From: Acetatifactor aquisgranensis
GTDB taxonomy: Bacteria > Bacillota > Clostridia > Lachnospirales > Lachnospiraceae
Reading direction: 5' to 3'
Assembly: GCF_943193215.1 (NCBI RefSeq)
Contig: NZ_CALPDH010000006.1
Location: 124,001-188,000, forward strand
Length of the DNA: 64,000 nucleotides
Made by a program: the position numbers and the translations under genes. The notes below the pieces were generated by a model. It was not told the DNA's origin and did no database searches. It was given only the letters and a program-made list of their open reading frames with translations. Shown in pieces: positions 1 through 9,595 of the stretch (positions are counted from its first letter, which is position 1; every line of letters begins with the position of its first letter).

Positions 1-468
1 CGCGCGCTCCCACTCAGCGCCGGAATCCAGTCTGCGTCCGGCCACCACCGCCTCCAACCGATCCGTCTCCGGATCGCGCAGCAGGGAATCAATCAGAAAA
101 GAGGCATGCTCATCCGGCCCCAGGGCATCGATTGCCACATAATCCAGCACCCGCCTCCTGTGCTGCGGATACTTGCGGGCAATCAGCCCTCCCGCGTGTC
201 CGGAGGGAAAACTCACATCGTCCAGCACCCAGACGCGCATATTCCTCCTCTGCGCTTCCTCCAGTATGATATCCAGATCCCTCCACCATCCGGGCCCGCC
301 AAAATCCGGATGAGGACGGGACTCCACGCATACCTCCTGGATATTCGCTTCCTGAATCTTCCCCATCAGTTCCCGCAAGACCGGTTCCTCAGCTCCATGC
401 TGCCAGAAAAAAGGCAACAGATAGCTTCCCTCCCGTCCCTGACGAATTTCTTCCACCGCTGACGCCAT
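1..468 (-). CDS. Glycoside-hydrolase-like protein, N-terminal part (runs off left edge)
   Basis: This is the first 156 codons of a gene whose 3' end lies outside the window. The start is the ATG ending at 468, with a GGAAAGGAGG ribosome site just upstream. The N-terminus has the pattern of large clostridial glycosidase-like proteins: PFFWQHG, then a strand and helix ending in ESRPHPDFGGPGWW, then MRVWVLDDVSFPSGHAGG. This resembles the opening of a TIM barrel seen in GH2/GH106-like enzymes, but the catalytic region is not in view, so substrate and family are not determined. No signal peptide is visible, suggesting a cytoplasmic enzyme. It is last in an operon with two sugar permeases and a binding lipoprotein, which fits hydrolysis of the imported oligosaccharide. 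Confidence 0.7.
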   Translation of the reverse strand, partial: MASAVEEIRQGREGSYLLPFFWQHGAEEPVLRELMGKIQEANIQEVCVESRPHPDFGGPGWWRDLDIILEEAQRRNMRVWVLDDVSFPSGHAGGLIARKYPQHRRRVLDYVAIDALGPDEHASFLIDSLLRDPETDRLEAVVAGRRLDSGAEWERA

Positions 469-545
469 AGTCCGTCCGCCTCCTTTCCTCTGACCCGGAT
501 AATCCGAACCCGGAATTTTACCTTACCACTTAAGCTTCCCCGGCA

Positions 546-608
546 AAGGGCCTCATTGGCCCCGCCCGATGAAAACGGGCGGACGCATCCCGAACAATGC
601 GCCCGCCC
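546..608 (-). promoter_or_regulatory. Intercistronic alternative hairpins
   Basis: In the gap between the binding-protein gene and the glycosidase gene, two strong hairpins share one arm. On plus-strand coordinates 577-588 pairs with 597-608 (12 bp, one mismatch), while 562-568 pairs with 576-582 (7 bp). Both use the GGGCGG segment at 577-582, so they exclude each other. Such a structure could stabilise the 3' end of the abundant binding-protein message or attenuate the downstream gene. There is no long T-run, so it is not a clear terminator. Confidence 0.5.
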
Positions 609-650
609 CTACTTCCGTCCCACGACAGGCCGGGCATCCGCTGCTTCGCC

Positions 651-2408
651 TTACTGTTCGCTGGCTGCGGCCTCATAAGTAGTCAAATACCATTCATTTA
701 CCTTATCCATGCCCATTTCGGTCACTTTCGCAATGAGATCGTCGCGCATCTTAAAGTATGTTGCCTCGTCCTTGGCAAGAACACATGCCATCATCCCCTC
801 ATCCATTACCACATCCACCTCGTTAAGAATCATCTGGAGGTCAGTCGGCAGCGTATTCGCGGCAGCCTGGGCGGGCGCATAGAGGAAATCGTGGTCATAG
901 AGCTCGCCATTCTCGTGCATCTTCATAATCTTTTCCATCATGCTCATTCCATAGTGCGCAGCCACGTCCTTTTCCATTGCTGACGCATATTTCAGGAGGA
1001 AACTCTGCTCATCGAACAAATTAGTGCGATATCCGTCCGGGCTTCCCCCTCCGCTTCCATTCCATCCGAACCCGATGCCGGAATCATAGTAGAAATCATT
1101 CATTTCCTGATGGGCTATGCAGGCTTCTTCTGTCAGGGTAGGCACTCCATCCACATAATTCCAGGTTTCCCCTTCTAAGCCGCTCGTGACGATGCGGCCT
1201 CCCTCTGGAGAAAACAGCCATGTCATGAATTCCATGATGCGGTCGGGATACTTAGTCTTGGAAGAGATACAGCGCAGATTGCCGATACCCAATCCCTTGT
1301 TAGCCTCGGATTCCTCAAATGTCATATCTGTGGTGCAGCCTTTCAAAGGGAGCATCTGGAAGCCCCCTGCGACGCCATTGACCGCTTTCTGCGCGGTGGC
1401 GTTCCCTGTGATGTCATGATAGAGAGTGGATACATACTGCCCGTTCACCGCCTTCAGGGAGTCAGAGTCGAAATCCTGCAGGAAAGAATCCGGGTCAAGC
1501 AGACCGTCCTGGTTCAGCTTCCAGTACATATGGTTATACTGCCAGTTGGGGGATTCCGGATCGGTATAGAGCGCAATCATCTCCTCTGTCTTACAGTCAA
1601 CAGCCATATAAGGCGTGAGGGGATAATACCCCAGGGAATACGTGTGGTAGAGGGACTGTCCCCGCATCTCGATGGTGGGATAGGCAATGGCATAGACCGG
1701 AAGTCCATCGTCCGTGGCAGGCTTCACTGCCACCATATCCACCAGGAGCTGGTAAACCTCATCCACATCGGCATTAAGCTCCGGATAACCTACTTCAGCA
1801 TATCTCTCCCAATCCACATTCAGCCCCCATTGCTGTGTCCCCAGACTGGCGTCCGGTCCGGCCTCACTATAGCCCATGATTCCGTAGATTTGGTCGCTGT
1901 GGAAAACTTCCCTGCGCTGGAAGTCCATCACTTCCTCTATCTTGGTGGGCGGGAAAAGATACTGAGCGGCATTATATTTTTCAATCAGGTCGTCCAACGG
2001 CAGGATAAAGCCGGACTCGATGAGCGGAACCACCTCATTGGCCTCGATGATAAAGATGTCCGGAAGGTCTCCGGAAGCCATCAGCGCCTCTTTCCGCTCC
2101 GAGATATCCACCACCTCAATAGTAATCCCGAACTTATCATAGATATATTTAGCCACTGAGTTGTCCGGATAATCGTTCCACTGCTGGGGAAGTATCGTCG
2201 CCACGGTAATCGTGATGGGCTCCCGGTCCTGTGTCTCCCCGGCATTCCCGGCATCCCCGTTCTCCATACTCTCGCCAGACGATGCCATACTCTCCTGCTG
2301 CTCTGCTTTGGATGATTCCCCCTGACTGTCATTGCCGCAGGCTGCCAGACCCACTGTCATTGTCGCCGCCAACGCGACAGCCCAAATCTTTTTGATTGAT
2401 TTCCTCAT
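651..2408 (-). CDS. Extracellular sugar-binding lipoprotein of an ABC importer (LipO type)
   Basis: A 585-residue substrate-binding lipoprotein captures an oligosaccharide outside the cell and passes it to the two adjacent CUT1 permeases. The N-terminus has a basic start (MRKSIKK), a hydrophobic core and a lipobox ending LAAC at Cys23, then an acidic Ser/Glu-rich linker. The mature part matches the long (over 500 aa) YtcQ/LipO-like class used with LplB/LplC permeases. An upstream in-frame ATG at 2471 is possible, but the ATG at 2408 is preceded by AAAAAGGAGGATGAG and begins the signal peptide properly, so it is preferred. The substrate cannot be read from sequence. No ATPase is encoded nearby; such systems commonly share a general MsmX-type ATPase. 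Confidence 0.9.
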   Translation of the reverse strand: MRKSIKKIWAVALAATMTVGLAACGNDSQGESSKAEQQESMASSGESMENGDAGNAGETQDREPITITVATILPQQWNDYPDNSVAKYIYDKFGITIEVVDISERKEALMASGDLPDIFIIEANEVVPLIESGFILPLDDLIEKYNAAQYLFPPTKIEEVMDFQRREVFHSDQIYGIMGYSEAGPDASLGTQQWGLNVDWERYAEVGYPELNADVDEVYQLLVDMVAVKPATDDGLPVYAIAYPTIEMRGQSLYHTYSLGYYPLTPYMAVDCKTEEMIALYTDPESPNWQYNHMYWKLNQDGLLDPDSFLQDFDSDSLKAVNGQYVSTLYHDITGNATAQKAVNGVAGGFQMLPLKGCTTDMTFEESEANKGLGIGNLRCISSKTKYPDRIMEFMTWLFSPEGGRIVTSGLEGETWNYVDGVPTLTEEACIAHQEMNDFYYDSGIGFGWNGSGGGSPDGYRTNLFDEQSFLLKYASAMEKDVAAHYGMSMMEKIMKMHENGELYDHDFLYAPAQAAANTLPTDLQMILNEVDVVMDEGMMACVLAKDEATYFKMRDDLIAKVTEMGMDKVNEWYLTTYEAAASEQ

Positions 2409-2467
2409 AAACTCATCCTCCTTTTTAAGTAAATATATTGTTAATCTGTAAATCATTAAACAAAATT

Positions 2468-3364
2468 TCATCCTTTTACGGATCCCAGCATGATGCCCTT
2501 AGTAAAATACTTCTGCATATAGGGGTAGACGCACAGAATCGGAACAACCGTCACCACCAGCAGCGTCATCTTGATGGACATGGGCGTCAGCTGCCGTCTC
2601 ATATTTGTCTTGCTCCCCTGCTCCAGCAGAATGGTGGAGGCATTTTTCAGATACTGGTACAAAATATACTGCAAGGTCCGCAAATCCTTGTTCATGGTAT
2701 AAATCAGCGTCGTGGAATAGTCGCTCCATACCCCCACTGCCGTGAACACGCCAATCGTTGCCAGGATTGGCTTGGAGAGAGGAATGATGATGCGGACAAG
2801 GATGTTCCAGTAGCTGGCCCCGTCCAATTTCGCGGACTCCTCCAGGGAACCCGGAATGCTCTCGATAAAGGTTTTCGCCAGAATCACATAGTACGCGCTT
2901 ACGCCCGGCATGATATAAATCAAATATGTATCGTACAGACCCAGGTACTTCCTCAGCAGAAACTCCGGAATCAGGCCGCCTCCGACAAACATGGTGCCCA
3001 CAAAGAAGCGGTAGACAGCCTTGCGGAAGGGCATCCGCTCGCGGGAAAGCAGATATCCCAGAAACCCGCTGATGAACATCTGTTCCAGGGTACAGATTAC
3101 CGTGATGCTCACAGAGACCAGAGCGGCGCGCGGGATGCCTTTCAGGGTCAGCACTTTCCGGTAGTTGTCCAGGGTAAAGTCCACCGGCCAGAAGTACACG
3201 CCTGCCGTCGCCTTTAAAGGGTCGCTTAGCGAATAAACAAATATGTAATAGAAAGGATAGATACAGGTAAAAGCGAACAGGAACATCAGCGCTGCATTAA
3301 TCCAGTCAAAAGGCTTCGCCTTAAACATATGCTTCTTCTGCGCCCTTTTCTTCTTTCTTTCCAT
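2468..3364 (-). CDS. CUT1 sugar ABC transporter permease (LplC/MalG-like)
   Basis: A 298-residue inner-membrane permease with about six hydrophobic segments, forming a heterodimeric pore with the upstream permease. After a basic N-terminus (MERKKKRAQKKH) the first membrane helix begins near residue 20. The EAA loop, which docks with the ATPase, is visible as ESAKLDGASYWNILVRIIIPLSKP. The C-terminus GIMLGSVKG is characteristic of LplC-type proteins. A near-perfect AGGAGGTGA ribosome site precedes the ATG. It lies 12 bases after the preceding permease gene and about 60 bases before the binding-protein gene, so the three are clearly co-transcribed. Confidence 0.92.
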   Translation of the reverse strand: MERKKKRAQKKHMFKAKPFDWINAALMFLFAFTCIYPFYYIFVYSLSDPLKATAGVYFWPVDFTLDNYRKVLTLKGIPRAALVSVSITVICTLEQMFISGFLGYLLSRERMPFRKAVYRFFVGTMFVGGGLIPEFLLRKYLGLYDTYLIYIMPGVSAYYVILAKTFIESIPGSLEESAKLDGASYWNILVRIIIPLSKPILATIGVFTAVGVWSDYSTTLIYTMNKDLRTLQYILYQYLKNASTILLEQGSKTNMRRQLTPMSIKMTLLVVTVVPILCVYPYMQKYFTKGIMLGSVKG

Positions 3365-3375
3365 AGCGTCACCTC

Positions 3376-4293
3376 CTATACGACAGACTCGCCGCGAACC
3401 TTCTTGGCTGCAGTATTAGCCAGGCAAATCAGCACAATGGAGACGACAGAATTCATAATCCCCAGGGCGATGCCGTATGAATAGCTCGCATCCCTGAACA
3501 GGTTATAGCTGTATAAGCCGATATTCTCCAGCTTGGGGTTGGTCAGGGGAGTCCCGAACACCAGAGGGTAGTCCATTCCGCCGCTCAGGAAACCGCTGAT
3601 TCCCAGCACTGTCTGCACCAGAAAGGTAGGCAGCACACCCGGAATCGTCACATGCCAGATTCGCCGGAACCGCCCCGCCCCGTCCGTCATGGCCGCGTCA
3701 TACAGTTCCTGGTCAATGCCGGAGATGGCCGCCAGGTAGATGATTGCCGAAAATCCAATCCCTTTCCACGTACCCATCACCGCCTGAAGCGTCCATGAAA
3801 TGTTTATGTTGTTGAGCAGATTGAACGGCTCGGAAATAATCCCTTTGCGGAGGAAAAGAATGTTCAGCATCCCATCCGTGGAAAACAGCCCCACCATCAG
3901 CCCGTAAATCATTACCCAGCTGATGAAATTCGGAATGGTGGTCACGGTCTGAATGATGCGGCGGTACCGTGTGGACCGCAGTTCATTCAGGAAGATGGCA
4001 AAGGCCACCGGAAGCCAGGAAATCGCCAGGCCAATCGTATTGGGAATGACCGTATTGCGCAGGGCGCGGGGCAGCCGGCTGATGTTGGAGAACAGCATCC
4101 GGAAATTCTTCAGCCCCACGAACTCGCTCTGCAGAGGCGATTTCCCCAGCTTGTAATCCACAAAGGCATAAGCCCAGCCTGCAATCGGCATATAGTGAAA
4201 GACAAAGACATAGAGTATCCAGGGCAGAATCATCCAGAACAAAATCCATTCCTTTTTTTGACTTTTCTTGTTCACAGTCTCCTTTTTGGGCAT
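3376..4293 (-). CDS. CUT1 sugar ABC transporter permease (LplB/MalF-like)
   Basis: First gene of the import operon; about 305 residues with six or seven membrane helices. The N-terminus is lysine-rich, followed by a helix with WILFWMILPWILYVFVF, typical of LplB proteins. The EAA loop reads ELYDAAMTDGAGRFRRIWHVTIPG. A start 30 bases further upstream (4323) is open but has no ribosome site; the ATG at 4293 is preceded by AAAGGCGGTG and is preferred. Together with the next gene it forms the transmembrane channel for the substrate delivered by the lipoprotein. The divergent YesN/YesM pair is the likely regulator. Confidence 0.9.
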   Translation of the reverse strand: MPKKETVNKKSQKKEWILFWMILPWILYVFVFHYMPIAGWAYAFVDYKLGKSPLQSEFVGLKNFRMLFSNISRLPRALRNTVIPNTIGLAISWLPVAFAIFLNELRSTRYRRIIQTVTTIPNFISWVMIYGLMVGLFSTDGMLNILFLRKGIISEPFNLLNNINISWTLQAVMGTWKGIGFSAIIYLAAISGIDQELYDAAMTDGAGRFRRIWHVTIPGVLPTFLVQTVLGISGFLSGGMDYPLVFGTPLTNPKLENIGLYSYNLFRDASYSYGIALGIMNSVVSIVLICLANTAAKKVRGESVV

Positions 4294-4451
4294 CCTTTCA
4301 CACCGCCTTTCTTTGATATGCATTTATTTTAGCACTTTCGCCCCATTCATATAATGCACAGTTTTTACTATTTTCTCTATAATATTGTTTATTTTTACAA
4401 CCAGTTCCAAAATAGCTAACCATTCTTTAGGCGAAACTAATAAAATGTATA

Positions 4452-4480
4452 TTGTTTTGGTAAAATCCTTTTGATATAAT
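4452..4480 (+). promoter_or_regulatory. Promoter of the yesN/yesM-like pair
   Basis: TTGTTT (4452-4457) and TATAAT (4475-4480) are separated by exactly 17 bases and lie about 130 bases before the response regulator. The surrounding intergenic region (4294-4608) is AT-rich and separates the divergent import operon from the regulators; it probably also holds the operon promoter on the minus strand, for which no single good match was found. Confidence 0.7.
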
Positions 4481-4608
4481 CAGAATACAGGAGCGCTCTC
4501 AGAAAGCAGGCAAGTCGAAAATCAGCTGCTGCCGGAAGGAGAAAGCGGGATGTTTCCATGAGTACGCTTACATAGAAGAACGGTTACAGAAGAATGGCGG
4601 TGAATTAT

Positions 4609-6252
4609 ATGTATTCAGCTTTGATTGTAGAAGACGAACTGTTTGCCCTCCACAGCATGCGCGATATGCTGGACTGGACTGGGGCCGGCATCGACAGGGT
4701 ATATGAGGCGGCGAACGGCAGGGAAGCTTACGAGGTGTATCTCCGTGAACGCCCGGATATCATCCTGACCGATTTGAGTATGCCCGTCATGGACGGGCTC
4801 ACGCTGATCCGGAACATCCGGGAGCGGGAGGAGGACGCGAAAACGCGCATTATCATCATGACCTGCATCGATGATTTCGCCCAGGCCCAGCAGGCGCTGA
4901 ATATGGGGGTGTCCCATTATTTCCTGAAAGCGACTGCCAGCTGCCGTGACATCCAGAAAATCCTCCAAAACACCACCAGGGACCTGGACAAGGAACGGCT
5001 TTCGCAAGATACCAGTTCCGCTGAAAAAGCGATACAGATTCTGAAGCACGGGGGAGCCCTTTCGCCGGAGGATGCCGTAGCTGCCCTGCTCACAGCCGGC
5101 ATCTCTCCAGAGGAGAACTATGCCATACTGCTTCTATGCCTGCCCCGGAAAGATTCCCTGCTGCCTGACCACGAAATCCTGCAGCGGACAATCAAGGCAT
5201 GCTCCGGCGCGGACGCAGAAATCCTGCGCATCTCACCTGGATGCTGCGCCTTTCTGTTGAACCAGGAAAACGCGGAGCGTCTGTCCATCGCCCTGCCACG
5301 CCTGTGCGCGGAGCTGTCCGCCGGCGGCAGCGGCGGGATGCGGGCCGGCATGAGCGGATGGGCACAAGGGCCGGGCAGTCTGGCTGAGGCGGTGCGACAG
5401 GCAGGGAAGGGGCTGGATCTATGCTATTTCACCGGCGCATGCCCCTCCCTTTATGTCGGCCAGGAGGGCTTCCTTGTCCCGGAGGATATCGCCATCCGGC
5501 TGCTGGCCCTCCCGAACGCCTTTTTCCATGTGCCCCAAAAATTTGTGGACAGTTACGAGTCCCGCATCCGGCAGGTCACCTCCCGGAGCTATCCGGATTC
5601 CGGCTCCTTTCAGGAAGCTTTGTCGGCTGTGGCCGTATGGCTGTCCATGCAGACGGACAGCGCCAGGGATTCTCTGGAGGAAAACTGTGTCGCCTGTACC
5701 CGCAGGATTTCGGAAAGCGAGACGCTCAGGGAATCCATCGCCTGTTTTGAAGAGTACGCCACAGACGTCCTGAACCTGTCCTCTTTCTCCAGGCAGATGC
5801 CGGACTGCGTGAAAGAAGCGCTCCATTACATCCATGACAATCTGGACCACCCGCTGTCGCTCAATGAGATTGCGGAACATATCCACCTGAACCCGGCCTA
5901 CTTAAGCACGCTGTTCCGCCGGGTGATGAACCAGAGCCCCATCAGCTATATCAATTCCGTGCGCATCGAGCGCGCGAAGCTGCTGCTGCGCAGTACGGAT
6001 CAGTCTGTAAACGAGATTGCCGCCTCGCTGGGATTTGCCCAGGACATCTATTTTTACCGGCTGTTCAAGCATCACGCCAAGGTGACGCCAAACGAATATC
6101 GGTCATCGGCCCAGCGGCAGGACAGCGGAACGAGGCAATGGATGCCTGCGGCAAGATACGGCGGAACGTTTTCCGGGGACAGGCAGCAGCCGGTCAAAAA
6201 AGGCCAGACAGGCTCCGCCAATGAACCGGCAAGGGAGGAGGATGCGACATGA
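4609..6252 (+). CDS. YesN-like response regulator, receiver plus AraC-type DNA-binding domain
   Basis: A 547-residue transcription factor. Residues 1-120 form a receiver domain with the acidic pocket (VEDE), phospho-acceptor Asp55 in ILTDLSMP, the conserved Thr in IIIMTC and Lys in YFLKA. A long middle region of unclear fold follows, then two helix-turn-helix motifs at the C-terminus (LSLNEIAEHIHLNPAYLSTLFRR and QSVNEIAASLGF). The start at 4609 is chosen because GGCGGTGA sits five bases before it; an ATG at 4594 in the same frame lacks a comparable site. It overlaps the kinase gene by four bases (ATGA), so the pair is translationally coupled. It very probably activates the divergent sugar operon in response to the extracellular signal read by the kinase. 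Confidence 0.92.
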   Translation: MYSALIVEDELFALHSMRDMLDWTGAGIDRVYEAANGREAYEVYLRERPDIILTDLSMPVMDGLTLIRNIREREEDAKTRIIIMTCIDDFAQAQQALNMGVSHYFLKATASCRDIQKILQNTTRDLDKERLSQDTSSAEKAIQILKHGGALSPEDAVAALLTAGISPEENYAILLLCLPRKDSLLPDHEILQRTIKACSGADAEILRISPGCCAFLLNQENAERLSIALPRLCAELSAGGSGGMRAGMSGWAQGPGSLAEAVRQAGKGLDLCYFTGACPSLYVGQEGFLVPEDIAIRLLALPNAFFHVPQKFVDSYESRIRQVTSRSYPDSGSFQEALSAVAVWLSMQTDSARDSLEENCVACTRRISESETLRESIACFEEYATDVLNLSSFSRQMPDCVKEALHYIHDNLDHPLSLNEIAEHIHLNPAYLSTLFRRVMNQSPISYINSVRIERAKLLLRSTDQSVNEIAASLGFAQDIYFYRLFKHHAKVTPNEYRSSAQRQDSGTRQWMPAARYGGTFSGDRQQPVKKGQTGSANEPAREEDAT

Positions 6253-8087
6253 AACTTCATATGCGCGAGCTATTCCTGAAACGGAAAATGTCCCTGGCCT
6301 GGCAGATATCCCTGGGCACGGCTGCAATCCTGCTGGTAGTGATGGTGCTGGGGCTGCATTACATCTGGCGCCACACCATGTCCATCCTCTCCGAGCGCGA
6401 CAAAGATGCCGCCTTTATCCAGCTGCAAAATGCGCAGGAACAAATCTCCCTGATTTATGACAGCCTGTGCTCCAATGTAAACCTCCTGCTGTACGACCAG
6501 GATGTCCTCGCCATCGCCAGCGAACACAGCACCCACATGGACTATGAATACTTCTCCCATGTGAGCAACATCCATACCCTGATGACAGGCATGGCGCGGA
6601 GCAACCGATATATTGATTCCGTATTTCTCTATATCAATGACAATGCATTCATCAGCACCATAATCACCAACTCCATCACATCCGATACCAGGGAGACGGT
6701 TCCGATCATGCAGTCCGATTTCTATAAGGAAATCTGCAGCTCTGTCTATCAGATTCTCTTCACCGCGGGGCATGAAATCAACGAATTCCATGGATATCTC
6801 AATCCCTCGGCGGAGAACCTCCCACTGATTACCGTAGGCTGCGCTTCCGGCAGTTCCTATCGGAACCGCCGCAAGCGAGTCGTGATCATCAACCTCAACA
6901 CACAGATGCTCGACTCCCTTCTCCGATCCTGCTTCGGAGAGGACAGCTTCGCATTTCTGCTGGACAGGGATCTGTCTCTTCTCTATACCACAGATGCTTT
7001 AGACGAAGCGGGACCAGATCTCTCGCCACTGGCGGAGGGGAACAATGCAATGGGGCAGTTCTCCGCATCCCTCCATGGCACCACCGGACAGGCCGTCTAT
7101 ATGCGCTGCAAAGACAGCGGGCTTACCATTGTAAAATACATCTCGGACAGCGAAAACCGCCAGGATGCCGCCGCTCTGGAAATCGTCTTCGTTCTGGCGT
7201 TCGTCCTGTGCGGCGTCATAGCCCTGGCTTTCATGCGGTACTGGATCTATCGCTGCCTGAAACCCCTCGATGCCCTCTGCCAGAAAATGGGAGAACTGGA
7301 GTCCGGCAGGCTGGGCGTACAGATCGAGTCTCCCCTGCGCAATGAGCTGGGGAATGTAATCCGGCATTTCAACCTTATGTCCCAGGCCCTGGCAAGGATG
7401 GACGAGGAAAACCGGAAAGCGGAGAAGGCCCTCCATGTCCAGGAAATCCTCGCCTTGCGGGCGCAGATAAACCCCCATTTCATCTTCAATGTGCTGAACA
7501 CGTTCAAGTGGATGGCTCTCTCCTACCATGCGAATGACCTGGAGGAATGCATCGCGGCGCTGGCGGAAATCCTCCTTCCTGTCTTCCGGGAGAATATCGG
7601 CCCCATTCCGCTGGGAAAGGAAATCCATTATCTGAAAAAATATCTGCTGATTCTGAGCCACCAGTTCGGCAGCCAGGTCTGCCTGGACATTTCGCTGGCC
7701 CCGGAACTGGAAAGCGTCCCGATTCCGCCGCTGACCCTGCAGCCCATCGTAGAAAACTGCGTCCGGCATGGTTATATCCCTGATGGACCGGTGCTGACAG
7801 TCTGCGTCACGGCACGGACAGAGGGGGACGCGCTCACGATCAGCGTTACGGATGACGGCGGCGGCATGGATGCGGAGACGCTCCGGCAGGTTCAATCTTC
7901 ACTGGAGCCGAGGGAGAATACCGGCACCGACAGCAGACATATCGGTCTCTCCAATGTCAACCGGAGGCTCACGCTGAATTATGGCCCCCGGTATGGCCTG
8001 CGGATCCAGAGCGCGCCGGGGGAAGGGACCACGGTGGATATCCGTCTGCCGGCTCCGCCCTTTCCCCCTGGCCCCACCACAGCGTGA
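6249..8087 (+). CDS. YesM-like sensor histidine kinase
   Basis: A 612-residue membrane kinase. There is one helix near residues 18-38, an extracellular sensor of about 270 residues, a second helix near 310-330, a HAMP segment (YRCLKPLDALCQKMGEL), then the His_kinase domain with RAQINPHFIFNVLNT where His410 is the predicted phosphorylation site, and an HATPase domain (PIVENCVRHG, DDGGGMD, IGLSNVNRRL). This is the LytS/YesM class that partners with YesN regulators. The ATG overlaps the stop of the regulator. It likely senses the carbohydrate, or the loaded binding protein, of the divergent ABC importer. Confidence 0.92.
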   Translation: MKLHMRELFLKRKMSLAWQISLGTAAILLVVMVLGLHYIWRHTMSILSERDKDAAFIQLQNAQEQISLIYDSLCSNVNLLLYDQDVLAIASEHSTHMDYEYFSHVSNIHTLMTGMARSNRYIDSVFLYINDNAFISTIITNSITSDTRETVPIMQSDFYKEICSSVYQILFTAGHEINEFHGYLNPSAENLPLITVGCASGSSYRNRRKRVVIINLNTQMLDSLLRSCFGEDSFAFLLDRDLSLLYTTDALDEAGPDLSPLAEGNNAMGQFSASLHGTTGQAVYMRCKDSGLTIVKYISDSENRQDAAALEIVFVLAFVLCGVIALAFMRYWIYRCLKPLDALCQKMGELESGRLGVQIESPLRNELGNVIRHFNLMSQALARMDEENRKAEKALHVQEILALRAQINPHFIFNVLNTFKWMALSYHANDLEECIAALAEILLPVFRENIGPIPLGKEIHYLKKYLLILSHQFGSQVCLDISLAPELESVPIPPLTLQPIVENCVRHGYIPDGPVLTVCVTARTEGDALTISVTDDGGGMDAETLRQVQSSLEPRENTGTDSRHIGLSNVNRRLTLNYGPRYGLRIQSAPGEGTTVDIRLPAPPFPPGPTTA

Positions 8088-8360
8088 ATGCATTTTCCCT
8101 TGTCAATAAGGATACCGGCTCTTCCGGTCTGCAATCTATGATTTCCGCATGAAGCCCGGCGGCCTGTTCTATGATTCCCTCCTCTGGCAGGTCGTCCGGT
8201 TCATCATGCAGAACAGCCATCCATTTCTGCTCTGCCCTGTTCGTCTCCCGCATATGGGCCCTGTTCTTTGGGCCGGCTTTTAACTGCAAGCATTATTTGA
8301 TGCCGCTCATTCGTTCTCGGGATGTGCCGCCGCGTAAACGGTTTGATACAATATTCTGTC
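8088..8360. other. Gap with no supported gene
   Basis: This interval lies between the convergent kinase and Cro/C1-type regulator genes. On the minus strand an open frame (about 8253 back into the kinase 3' end) has plausible amino-acid composition (MRETNRAEQKW, then DDLPEEGIIEQAAG), but it has no ribosome site, uses a non-ATG or internal ATG start, and overlaps the kinase end. It may be a remnant of a lost gene. No clear terminator is seen. Confidence 0.3.
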
Positions 8361-9407
8361 CTACCGCAGCGTTTCCAGCAGCTCCTGCCAGCGCGCCTCC
8401 CCTTTCATGTATTCGAACTTCTCCTCATCCAGAAGACCCTTTATCAATGTCTCTTTGATCTTTTTCCCGAATTCCTCCCGCGGCTCCCTGAACTCCATAT
8501 GCTCATATAGCGGCGACCGGCTGTAGCTGGCGAGATCCTCTATGCCTGACAGGAGCTTATGCGCGATCCGCAAAGTGGCCTCCGCGTCTTTCCTGTAAAC
8601 CGCCAGATCTATCTCCAGGCAGGCCTCCTGGTACTGGCCTATCTCCAGCAGACGGGCCAAAGCTGTCTGCTTCTCCACGATAAAGCGGACCCTCTCCATG
8701 TCATTTTCCCGCATTGCCAGCTGGCAGATGCTCTGGAGGGCGATCTGCAGATTATGGTATCCCGAGAACACAAGCTCCTCGTATATCTTCATGGCTTCCC
8801 GGATGCGCCCTGTCCTGCTGCAGATATCGCCCTGCCGCCTCTTCCGCTCCGGATCCTGGCCGGAATAGTACGCAAGATATTCCTCCGCCCTGTCATATTC
8901 TTCTTTCCTGAAATAGAATCCGTACAGACCCGCCGCGCCATGGAGCCTGATGTCCTCATCCTTGCTCTCCAGCGCCCGGGCATACCAGGAGCTGATATAA
9001 GCGTCATACTGCTCTGCCGCCTCCGCCGGAATCTCTTTCATCAGGCGATGCGCGTCCAGCAGGAGCGCCAGCTGCCAGGTCAGGCTGTCGCAGTTGGGAT
9101 ACTGCTCCAGCACGCCCCTGGCCCAGGCAAAGCTCTCCTCATAGCTCTCCCTCTGCAGCCTCTCGTCCGCCTCCTGGACGAACCGGCGGATTTCCTCCTC
9201 CGTCAGCTCCTCTCTAAAGCTCAGCAGCGCATCCGTGGTGATGCCCAGCAGCCTGGCGATGGGGGCGAGCAGGGCGATGTCCGGGGCGGACGCGCCGTTC
9301 TCCCACTTGTTCACCGCGGGAGCCGTCACTCCCAGCCTCCTGGCCATCTCCTCCTGGGTCATGTTCTTTTCTTTCCGGTATTTCCGTATTACCTGACCTA
9401 TCTCCAT
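8361..9407 (-). CDS. XRE-family regulator with TPR-like C-terminal region
   Basis: A 348-residue cytoplasmic protein. Residues 5-60 are a Cro/C1-type helix-turn-helix (IRKYRKEKNMTQEEMARRLG, then APAVNKWENG and PDIALLAPIARLLGIT). The remaining 280 residues are helical and rich in Glu, Tyr and Leu with repeated pairs such as YDRAEEYLAYYSGQDPE and RIREAMKIYEELV, suggesting tetratricopeptide-type repeats. Firmicutes proteins of this layout are often peptide- or state-sensing regulators, but no target can be read here. An AAGGAGATC ribosome site precedes the ATG. It is transcribed alone, after the metal-responsive regulator gene on the same strand. Confidence 0.85.
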   Translation of the reverse strand: MEIGQVIRKYRKEKNMTQEEMARRLGVTAPAVNKWENGASAPDIALLAPIARLLGITTDALLSFREELTEEEIRRFVQEADERLQRESYEESFAWARGVLEQYPNCDSLTWQLALLLDAHRLMKEIPAEAAEQYDAYISSWYARALESKDEDIRLHGAAGLYGFYFRKEEYDRAEEYLAYYSGQDPERKRRQGDICSRTGRIREAMKIYEELVFSGYHNLQIALQSICQLAMRENDMERVRFIVEKQTALARLLEIGQYQEACLEIDLAVYRKDAEATLRIAHKLLSGIEDLASYSRSPLYEHMEFREPREEFGKKIKETLIKGLLDEEKFEYMKGEARWQELLETLR

Positions 9408-9595
9408 AGCATGATCTCCTTTTCGCTGTGAATCCCTCTTTTTTCATCCGCATCGGCCTTTGCTGTCTTTATCCTATCAGATGGGAGCCAGGACTGCAAC
9501 TGAGCATACGTTAAATATCGTTCATATAAATTAACCGGGGCTCAACATGCTTCCTGATTATGGAGGAAAATCATCATGCTATGGCACCGCCTGCG

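Noticed and set aside
7969..8289. A small gene on the minus strand between kinase and Cro/C1-type regulator
   Set aside because: No ribosome site, non-ATG first start and overlap with the kinase end; kept only as a possible remnant in the gap description.
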